From: SZUA-451 sp034721895
GTDB taxonomy: Bacteria > Campylobacterota > Campylobacteria > Campylobacterales > Sulfurovaceae
Assembly: GCA_034721895.1 (NCBI GenBank)
Contig: JAYEND010000121.1
Coordinates: 1-12,383 of the forward strand
Reading direction: 5' to 3'
DNA length: 12,383 bases
The notes under the pieces are model-generated. The model was given only the letters and a program-made list of their open reading frames with translations, did no database searches and had not been told where the DNA came from. Shown here in pieces: positions 7,590 through 12,383 of the stretch. Position numbers and translations under genes: made by a program. Every line of letters begins with the position of its first letter. Positions within the stretch are counted from its first letter, which is position 1.

Positions 7590-8136
7590 GTGTTCAAAAC
7601 TTTATTTACTGTCATCACTTTTTTAATGCTATCAACAACTGCTATCACTGCTGCGCCGCCAAGTCCTCAAACATTTGTGCCCAATCGTGGTGCTGTACCC
7701 AAAATGGTGATGCTTGAAGATATGGAGGTCAATATCTCCGGGAATGTCAAGAAGGTGGTTTATGTGTGGAATCTGGACTATGCAAAGCCGTCACTTCAGA
7801 TTGGTGATCTAATGCTGATCTTTAAGTATCTTAGTAATGCGCCGAAACGGCCCAAGCAGATGCTAATGAACAAGACATACTCTATGAATACAGCAATAGA
7901 TACCAAAAAAATGATCAAAGCACTTGATAACTTTCAGGAAAGTATCAACAGGACATATCGCTCACTCTTTGAATATGCCAGTGTGATTGATGGAACCAAG
8001 GATGGCAGTCTAGACAAACGATACAAAGCCATGTACAAAGATATGAAAAAGATGATGAATAGTTACAACAAACTGGTTAAAGTGACCAACAAACAATATC
8101 GTGCCAAGGTCCTGCCATTCTATCAGCTGGATATTA
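7590..8136 (+). CDS. Exported protein of unknown function, 3' end interrupted by assembly gap and MITE
   Basis: The start is GTG at 7590, with AAGGA at 7579-7583 giving 6-nt spacing; an in-frame TTG at 7575 lies before the SD and is rejected. Residues 1-22 form a signal peptide (MFKTLFTVITFLMLSTTAIT, then AAPP). The mature part has a short beta-like region (about 40-65) and a Lys/Met/Tyr-rich helical region (100-175), suggesting a small periplasmic helical protein. I do not recognise the family. The coding sequence runs into Ns at 8137. If the duplicated flanks are merged (see 8010-8363), it continues into the MITE and stops at 8393-8395, giving 192 residues ending ITPPIKYPNF. If the MITE is removed at its TA target, it would be 185 residues ending LDIKPK. 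Confidence 0.7.
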
Positions 8137-8363
8137 NNNNNNNNNNNNNNNNNNNNNNNNNNNNNNNNNNNNNNNNNNNNNNNNNNNNNNNNNNNNNNNN
8201 NNNNNNNNNNNNNNNNNNNNNNNNNNNNNNNNNNNNCTAGACAAACGATACAAAGCCATGTACAAAGATATGAAAAAGATGATGAATAGTTACAACAAAC
8301 TGGTTAAAGTGACCAACAAACAATATCGTGCCAAGGTCCTGCCATTCTATCAGCTGGATATTA
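8010..8363. other. Assembly gap: 100 Ns flanked by an exact 127-bp duplication
   Basis: Bases 8010-8136 and 8237-8363 are identical (127 bp each) and enclose exactly 100 Ns (8137-8236). A 127-bp exact overlap at contig ends is what a de Bruijn assembler with k=127 leaves when adjacent edges are scaffolded without merging. The most likely true sequence has a single copy and no gap, with 8136 continuing directly at 8364. The apparent stop just inside the second copy (TAG, 8238-8240) is then an artefact. Confidence 0.9.
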
Positions 8364-8629
8364 TTACCCCACCAATTAAATACCCAAACTTTTGAAAGAA
8401 CGAGAGGAGGTAAGATGTGAGTGAAAAAAGCTGTAGGACTAACTGGTTAATTCAAAGATTTTTTTACTTGCAGATTGCCTTCTCTCGTTCTTCCCGGAGG
8501 GTGCTGTGCTTTCGCCCATACTCTGCGTTAGATTTTTTCAACTTAGCTGCGGCTAGGTTTTCAAAAATCTGCCTTGATTATGAACGAAATCACAGCATCA
8601 AAAATTTGGGTATTTAGTTGGTGGGGTAA
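8364..8629 (+). mobile_element. Complete MITE-like element, 266 bp, 25-bp terminal inverted repeats, TA flanks
   Basis: The left end 8364-8388 (TTACCCCACCAATTAAATAC...) and right end 8605-8629 (...GTATTTAGTTGGTGGGGTAA) are inverted repeats matching at 24 of 25 positions. TA flanks both sides (8362-8363 and 8630-8631), consistent with a TA target duplication as made by IS630/Tc1-mariner transposases. The interior has a nested inverted repeat (GAACGAGAGGAGG 8398-8410 against CCTTCTCTCGTTC 8478-8490) and an imperfect hairpin at 8530-8570 (AGATTTTT...AAAAATCT enclosing TAGC/GCTA). No plausible transposase is encoded; a 66-codon frame at 8417-8617 looks spurious. A second copy in opposite orientation is at 1-165. 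It accounts for most of the 300-bp space before ubiD. Confidence 0.85.
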
Positions 8630-8631
8630 TA

Positions 8632-8663
8632 AACCCAAATAATTCCATGGATTTATTCGGGTT
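8632..8663. promoter_or_regulatory. Near-perfect 32-bp palindrome between MITE and ubiD
   Basis: AACCCAAATAATTCC on the left pairs with GGATTTATTCGGGTT on the right around CCATGG, with two mismatched positions per arm. It begins right after the MITE flank and overlaps the stop codon that the upstream gene would have without the MITE. No T-run follows on the + strand (AAAAAAT instead), so a standard terminator is not supported. It could be a cruciform, an operator for ubiD, or a weak terminator. Confidence 0.55.
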
Positions 8664-8691
8664 AAAAAATAGTTTCAAAGAGGGGTAATCG

Positions 8692-10512
8692 ATGGAAGAT
8701 GTGATCGGATGGTTGAAAGAGAATGGTGGGCTGAAGGTGATCGATGAGCCACTGGATGTAGAGCTTGAGATCCCGCATGTTGCTTATATTGAAGTAAAAA
8801 AAGAGGATTCCAAGCCGCTGCTTTTTACACATCCCGTCAACAAGGCCAAAGGCATAGAGTACACAATGCCTGTACTGATGAATATCTTTGCCAATAAAGA
8901 AGTTACCCATAAAATATTTGGCCGTCATCCTGATGATGTTGCAGAGGGGATCGATGAACTGCTTAAGCTCAAGCCGCCCAAAGGATTCAAAGCCAAACTG
9001 GCGATGATCCCCAAACTTTTTGCACTTAAAAATGTTTTTCCAAAACGTTTGAAATTCAGAGGAGAGTGTCAAGAGGTCATCATCCCTAAAGAAGAGGCGG
9101 ATCTGGATATTTTACCTATACTGAAAACCTGGGAAGGGGATGGCGGCCCATTTATCACAATGGGGCAGGTTTATACGCAGAGTCTGGATGGAACTATGCA
9201 AAACCTGGGGATGTACCGCCTGCAGCAGTATGATAAAAATAGACTGGGTATGCACTGGCAAATCCACAAAGATGCTTCCCACTTTTTTGATCAGTACCAA
9301 AGAGCCGGCAAAAAGATGCCTGTGACAGTAGCCATCGGCGGTGATCCACTCTATATATGGTGTGGGCAGGCACCGATGCCTCATGGAATGTTCGAAATGC
9401 TGCTTTATGGTTTTGTGCGAGGCAAAAATGCAGAGTTGGTGAAGTCTGTCACCAATGATATTTACATACCTCGTGATGTCGATGTCGTCATAGAAGGGTT
9501 TGTTGATCCTGAACTGACAGAGATAGAAGGTCCTTTTGGTGACCATACGGGATACTATACACTTAAAGAGCCTTTCCCCGTCATGGAAGTAGAAACGATC
9601 ACGATGAAAAAAAATCCTGTATTTCAAGCGACTGTTGTCGGAAAGCCGCCACTGGAAGATAAATATATGGGTTGGGCAACAGAGCGTATTTTTCTGCCGA
9701 TGCTCAAGCCTATGGCTCCAGACCTTATAGATTACAACATGCCTGAAAATGGTGTCTTTCATAACCTGATTCTGGCTAAGATGAAAACACTTTACAAAGG
9801 GCATGCACAACAGTTCATGCATGCATTTTGGGGTGTTGGGCAGATGAGCTTTGTGAAACATGCGATCTTTGTAGGAGAGGATGCACCGGAACTGGAGGAG
9901 TCTGAAGTGCTGACAGAGCACATCCTTAACAGGTTGGACGGGAGCAGGATACTGATCACACAGGGTATCGTTGATCATTTGGATCACTCTTCTCCTGAGC
10001 AGTTCGTAGGTGGAAAACTGGGTGTCGATGCTACAGGGGAAGAAGTAGAGGAGGGCGTAGAGTCATTACTGAGCGATAGTGAACTTCTTAAAAAGATGCA
10101 AGAGATTGATAGCGATATACTGGAACTCAAGCAGTACTTCACGCATACCAAAAATCCTATTTGTGTCATCTCCGTCAATAAAACAAAATCTGTAAAAAGC
10201 GATAGAGAAAAAATAGACATCCTGAAAGAACATATCAAACTCCTGGTTATCGTCGATAAGGCAAACAATGATCTGGATGATCCGTATATGCTCGTTTGGC
10301 GTGTGGTTAACAACATTGATGCACAAAGAGATATAACACTTGACCCTTTTATCGTCATCGATGCCACCAATAAAGGTGAACTTGATGGCTATGAGAGAGA
10401 GTGGCCGGGTGATACTTTCTGTACGAAAGAGGTGCTTGACAGGCTACAGGAAAAAGGTTTGATAGAGATAGACGAAACATTTGTTAAAAAATTCGGCCTA
10501 TTGCCATTTTAA
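8692..10512 (+). CDS. ubiD: UbiD-family menaquinone biosynthesis decarboxylase (MqnL/SCO4490-like)
   Basis: A 606-residue cytosolic decarboxylase of the prenylated-FMN-dependent UbiD family. The length and overall sequence fit the branch used in the futalosine menaquinone pathway (decarboxylation of the 1,4-dihydroxy-6-naphthoate stage), the route campylobacterota use. Visible motifs are GGPFITMGQVYTQSLDGTMQNLGMYR (about 150-175) and the family signature EGPFGDHTGYY (279-289) preceded by Glu268, Glu274 and Glu277, the zone of catalytic acids in UbiD enzymes; then KPPLEDKYMGWATERIFLP. The ATG at 8692 has AGGGG 6 nt upstream. In C. jejuni ubiD follows hemC directly; here two exported-protein genes and a MITE lie between. 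A UbiX-type flavin prenyltransferase must be encoded elsewhere. Confidence 0.92.
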   Translation: MEDVIGWLKENGGLKVIDEPLDVELEIPHVAYIEVKKEDSKPLLFTHPVNKAKGIEYTMPVLMNIFANKEVTHKIFGRHPDDVAEGIDELLKLKPPKGFKAKLAMIPKLFALKNVFPKRLKFRGECQEVIIPKEEADLDILPILKTWEGDGGPFITMGQVYTQSLDGTMQNLGMYRLQQYDKNRLGMHWQIHKDASHFFDQYQRAGKKMPVTVAIGGDPLYIWCGQAPMPHGMFEMLLYGFVRGKNAELVKSVTNDIYIPRDVDVVIEGFVDPELTEIEGPFGDHTGYYTLKEPFPVMEVETITMKKNPVFQATVVGKPPLEDKYMGWATERIFLPMLKPMAPDLIDYNMPENGVFHNLILAKMKTLYKGHAQQFMHAFWGVGQMSFVKHAIFVGEDAPELEESEVLTEHILNRLDGSRILITQGIVDHLDHSSPEQFVGGKLGVDATGEEVEEGVESLLSDSELLKKMQEIDSDILELKQYFTHTKNPICVISVNKTKSVKSDREKIDILKEHIKLLVIVDKANNDLDDPYMLVWRVVNNIDAQRDITLDPFIVIDATNKGELDGYEREWPGDTFCTKEVLDRLQEKGLIEIDETFVKKFGLLPF

Positions 10513-10558
10513 AAGTATTTAAGGATTTTGGGTAATTTTAGTTTTCTTTAAAGTTAAT

Positions 10559-10606
10559 ATGATAAAATTTCCTTGTTAATAAAAATTATCCTTAAAGGAA
10601 TATAAT
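10559..10606 (+). promoter_or_regulatory. Promoter and candidate Fur/PerR-type operator of the peroxiredoxin gene
   Basis: An extended -10 (TG-A-TAAAAT, hexamer 10563-10568) lies 38 nt before the ATG, with AT-rich sequence upstream and no strong -35. The leader contains a palindromic core TCCTT-A-AAGGA (10589-10599) flanked by ATTA and TAAT, within very AT-rich sequence, which could serve as a Fur-family box. It includes the SD AAAGGA (10594-10599, 7 nt from the ATG). The operator role is inference. Confidence 0.5.
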
Positions 10607-11203
10607 ATGATCGTAACCAATAAAGCTCCAGACTTTACAGCAACTGCTGTACTCGGTGACAACCAAATCGTTGAAGACTTCAACCTCTATGAAAATCTTG
10701 GTGAAAAAGGTGCCGTACTTTTCTTCTACCCGCTTGATTTTACATTTGTATGCCCATCAGAGTTGATCGCCTTTGACCATAGACTCCAAGAGTTCCATGA
10801 TAGAGGAATCAATGTGATCGGATGTTCTATCGATTCACAATTTTCTCACTTTGCATGGAAAAATACACCTATCAATGAAGGTGGTATTGGACAAGTCAGG
10901 TATCCTTTGGTAGCAGACCTTACCAAGCAGATCGCCAGAGACTATGATGTTCTTCTTGGTGACTCAGTTGCCCTTAGAGGATCTTTCCTGATCGATGCAG
11001 ACGGTACAGTAAGACACGCAGTAGTCAATGACCTCCCACTCGGTAGAAATATCGATGAGATGATCAGAATGATCGATGCGATGATCTTTACCAACGAATA
11101 TGGTGAAGTATGTCCTGCGGGTTGGCAAAAAGGTGACGAAGGTATGAAAGCTGACACTGAGGGTGTTGCTGATTATCTTGGTAAGCACGCTGACGAACTG
11201 TAA
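10607..11203 (+). CDS. ahpC: Typical 2-Cys peroxiredoxin (AhpC/TsaA)
   Basis: Reduces hydrogen peroxide and organic hydroperoxides in the cytosol, usually with thioredoxin as electron donor in campylobacterota. The 198-residue protein has the peroxidatic Cys49 in YPLDFTFVCPSE and the resolving Cys169 in GEVCPAGW, plus the conserved Arg in SVALRGSFLID. A GGIG motif (92-95) is present, as in hyperoxidation-sensitive peroxiredoxins, but the C-terminal YF motif reads YL (190-191), so sensitivity is uncertain. It has its own promoter and a good SD. The Fur/PerR-family gene follows in the same direction 162 nt later, implying a peroxide-response unit. Confidence 0.95.
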   Translation: MIVTNKAPDFTATAVLGDNQIVEDFNLYENLGEKGAVLFFYPLDFTFVCPSELIAFDHRLQEFHDRGINVIGCSIDSQFSHFAWKNTPINEGGIGQVRYPLVADLTKQIARDYDVLLGDSVALRGSFLIDADGTVRHAVVNDLPLGRNIDEMIRMIDAMIFTNEYGEVCPAGWQKGDEGMKADTEGVADYLGKHADEL

Positions 11204-11214
11204 TATAACTTTCA

Positions 11215-11222
11215 TATAGAAT
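11215..11222 (+). promoter_or_regulatory. Weak candidate -10 upstream of the Fur/PerR-family gene
   Basis: TATAGAAT at 11215-11222 (hexamer TAGAAT) lies just after the ahpC stop. If used, the transcript would begin near 11229 and include the whole structured leader. Readthrough from ahpC would do the same, since no T-tailed terminator separates the genes. Confidence 0.3.
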
Positions 11223-11234
11223 AATAGTTACAAA

Positions 11235-11357
11235 GGAAGTGAAGAGTTGACTCCCGCTTAAGGTGAGGCTGAAGCCTTCACTTCCATAGCATAATAATAA
11301 AATAGATAAATGAGTATTTTGAGTAATGTTTTTTTATCTGTTTTGAGAAGTGAAGGA
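11235..11357 (+). promoter_or_regulatory. Structured leader with two mutually exclusive helices covering the perR SD
   Basis: A central arm, CCTTCACTTCC (11275-11285), is complementary to two separate sites. It pairs perfectly over 10 bp with GGAAGTGAAG at 11235-11244 (31-nt loop). It also pairs over 10 bp with GAAGTGAAGG at 11347-11356, which includes most of the SD (AAGGA 11353-11357) of the regulator gene. The two helices cannot coexist. A small AGGC-TGAA-GCCT hairpin (11266-11277) overlaps the central arm. The layout is that of a translational switch; no known riboswitch or RNA family is recognised, and the ligand or trigger is unknown. Confidence 0.5.
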
Positions 11358-11365
11358 AAAGAGTG

Positions 11366-11773
11366 ATGAATGAGTATGCAGGGGTGCTGAAAGCATCCGG
11401 GTTAAAGACTACTTTGCAGCGAATAGGTATATTGGAAGTGATCGACAGGGCCGGACACATCTCAATCGATGCGATTTATAGTGAAATTCGAGAGACAAAC
11501 CCCATACTTTCACTGGCAACGGTTTATAAAAATATCCTTATGATGGTTGATAAAGATGTATTGGTAGAAGTACCTCTCTCAGGCGCAAAATCCAAGTATG
11601 AACTCAAAAAACATGAACATATCCATCTGATCTGTGAAAAATGCGGCAGTGTAGAAGATGAGATATTGGACAATATGCCGGAAGAGGCTCTCTCTGCCTT
11701 GGCTGCAAAAGACTCTTTTTTACTTTCACGATCTCAAATCAACCTTTACGGTATTTGCCAAAACTGCCAGTAG
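11366..11773 (+). CDS. perR: Fur-family metalloregulator, PerR-like
   Basis: A 135-residue metal-dependent DNA-binding regulator. The winged helix spans about 1-75 with the recognition helix in SLATVYKNILMM (49-60). Regulatory-metal ligands fall at exactly the B. subtilis PerR spacing: His31, Glu79, His85, His87, Asp98. The structural zinc site is intact: Cys90 and Cys93 (CEKC), Cys131 and Cys134 (CQNC). The second ligand is Glu, where PerR proteins carry Asp and Fur proteins Glu. The ATG at 11366 (SD AAGGA, 8 nt) is preferred; an in-frame GTG at 11363 is possible. Position behind ahpC suggests control of peroxide defence, but the Glu leaves an iron-responsive Fur role open. Confidence 0.85.
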   Translation: MNEYAGVLKASGLKTTLQRIGILEVIDRAGHISIDAIYSEIRETNPILSLATVYKNILMMVDKDVLVEVPLSGAKSKYELKKHEHIHLICEKCGSVEDEILDNMPEEALSALAAKDSFLLSRSQINLYGICQNCQ

Positions 11774-11800
11774 TAACCGACTGTTTTCAGGGGTATTCCT

Positions 11801-11834
11801 TGATTTATACATAAGTTTAGTTTGTATATAATCA
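11801..11834 (+). promoter_or_regulatory. Palindromic operator overlapping an extended -10 promoter
   Basis: The left arm TGATTTATACATAA (11801-11814) and right arm TTTGTATATAATCA (11821-11834) form an inverted repeat with one shifted base (TGATT, TATACA and AA match). TATAAT (11827-11832), with TG upstream, lies inside the right arm. A protein bound here would block the promoter of the gene at 11854. Candidates are the Fur/PerR-family protein encoded just upstream or the AraC-like product itself. Confidence 0.55.
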
Positions 11835-11853
11835 TTGTAGTCAAAAAGGGAGG

Positions 11854-12262
11854 ATGATGATGAAAGCCTGTACTTTTCCCTGCCGGTTTGACGATAGACT
11901 TCCATGATCTGAATATTGAAGAGATTGGGTTTTATGCATGTGCATGGAACCTTCAGCGTATACAGATGCAATAAGGATCATTTATTGGGGCTCTGATTGG
12001 CGCACATACTCAACGTATGCAACTCATGCGGTCACCTTATTCTCATGGTGTATTGTTACAAGGTGACTTCCCTAAAGGTACTGTGTTTATTGCTGCTGTA
12101 GTCACAAAAGCAGATGTTGTATTTCAAAATAGAGTTGCAGATAAACTTGAAATCAAGATACTTAGATCTGGAGATGAGGTAGACTTTTTATGTAATGGGG
12201 AGAGTGAAACTTTTAGTATTGCTGTAGAAGAAAAGTTTTTTGATGATGCATATTATAATTAA
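11854..12262 (+). pseudogene. Broken AraC-family-like sensor-domain gene
   Basis: A strong SD (GGGAGG 11848-11853) precedes ATGATGATG at 11854-11862, but that frame stops after 17 codons. One frame over, from 11864, protein-like sequence runs to 12262: LFPAGLTIDF near the start, then an in-frame TAA (11972-11974 region, after RIQMQ), then GSFIGALIGAHTQRMQLM and GVLLQGDFPKGTVFIAAVV, ending FFDDAYYN. It resembles the N-terminal ligand-binding half of a group of AraC-type regulators, without the C-terminal helix-turn-helix. Lesions are a frameshift in the first codons (explained by loss of two A bases) and one internal stop. An open stretch from ATG 12017 (81 codons) is the remnant after the stop. 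The family call is from pattern memory and is moderate at best. Confidence 0.5.
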
Positions 12263-12301
12263 AAAGATTTCCTAATAACGAATTTGAGAAAGGTGTCTGT
12301 A

Positions 12302-12383
12302 TTGCATAAAGAACTGTTCCCTACTGGTTTAACACTGGATCTTCCTAATATGGATCTTGAAATTTTAGTTCATCATTTGCAGC
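12302..12383 (+). CDS. Start of a second, paralogous AraC-like gene (partial)
   Basis: From TTG at 12302 (AAAGG at 12289-12293, 8-nt spacing) the frame reads MHKELFPTGLTLDLPNMDLE and stays open to the window edge; GTG at 12293 is an alternative start. Its first residues match the beginning of the broken gene upstream (LFPAGLTIDFHDLNIEE against LFPTGLTLDLPNMDLEI), so the two are tandem paralogues. Only 27 codons are visible. It is in the same frame as the broken gene, so a remnant of one longer gene is the alternative reading. Confidence 0.45.
   Translation, partial: MHKELFPTGLTLDLPNMDLEILVHHLQ

Noticed and set aside
8010..8363. Tandem duplication of part of the exported-protein gene
   Set aside because: The two blocks are exactly identical, exactly 127 bp, and separated only by 100 Ns, which is the pattern of unmerged contig ends rather than biology.
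8417..8617. 66-codon open frame inside the MITE
   Set aside because: Lies wholly within the repeat, has no credible protein features, starts and ends by chance relative to the element's palindromes, and is not preserved as a frame with recognisable domains.
9112..9987. 291-codon antisense open frame within ubiD
   Set aside because: Shadow of a clearly conserved UbiD coding sequence; no SD, no family resemblance, Cys/His-rich nonsense-like composition.
11235..11285. Intrinsic terminator for ahpC
   Set aside because: The 10-bp stem is followed by ATAGCATAATAA, with no T-run, so factor-independent termination is not supported.
12017..12262. Independent 81-residue gene starting at ATG 12017
   Set aside because: No SD before this ATG, and protein-like sequence continues upstream in the same frame past a TAA, so it is a fragment of a broken gene.
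1..12383. tRNA or rRNA genes
   Set aside because: No cloverleaf with a GGTTCGAATCC-like T arm or rRNA signature was seen in the intergenic spaces.

Overview
The window comes from a mesophilic campylobacterotal (epsilonproteobacterial) genome. The best fit is a Sulfurovum/Sulfurimonas-like organism, judged from moderate GC content, protein similarity and gene order. The order DUF2018 protein - polyprenyl diphosphate synthase - hemA - proS - fxsA - (DsbC-like) - hemC ... ubiD matches, from memory, the Helicobacter pylori HP0237-HP0242 and Campylobacter jejuni Cj0541-Cj0546 neighbourhoods. Scaffold Ns and a signature of mixed alleles suggest a metagenome or short-read assembly.

Layout. Positions 1-165 are the end of a small inverted-repeat (MITE-like) element that runs off the left edge. 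From 183 a promoter drives a tight, translationally coupled operon (241-6605). It encodes a small DUF2018 protein, a long-chain polyprenyl diphosphate synthase (quinone tail), glutamyl-tRNA reductase (first step of haem synthesis), prolyl-tRNA synthetase, FxsA membrane protein, a periplasmic DsbC-like thiol oxidoreductase and porphobilinogen deaminase (haem). Two exported proteins follow, each with its own promoter. One is built from five gapless 48-residue repeats (6668-7483). The other is an unknown protein (from 7590) whose 3' end is broken in the assembly by 100 Ns flanked by an exact 127-bp duplication. A complete copy of the same MITE (8364-8629, 25-bp terminal repeats, TA at both edges) lies directly after it, in the opposite orientation to the left-edge copy. 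Next comes the UbiD-family menaquinone decarboxylase (8692-10512).

The right part holds a peroxide-stress pair: a 2-Cys peroxiredoxin (10607-11203) and a Fur/PerR-family regulator (11366-11773). The regulator's leader can form two mutually exclusive 10-bp helices, one of which buries its ribosome-binding site. The window ends with a palindromic operator/promoter, a broken AraC-like sensor-domain gene and the first codons of what looks like its paralogue.

Functionally, the core supplies respiration: haem (hemA, hemC), menaquinone tail and ring (polyprenyl synthase, UbiD), and possibly thiol handling for cytochrome c maturation (DsbC-like). The most notable observations are: (i) the MITE family, with indirect evidence that one insertion is polymorphic in the sampled population and replaces the C-terminus of the upstream gene; (ii) the perR leader switch; (iii) a PerR-like protein with Glu at the Asp/Glu position that sets peroxide sensitivity; and (iv) the perfect 5 x 48-residue repeat protein.
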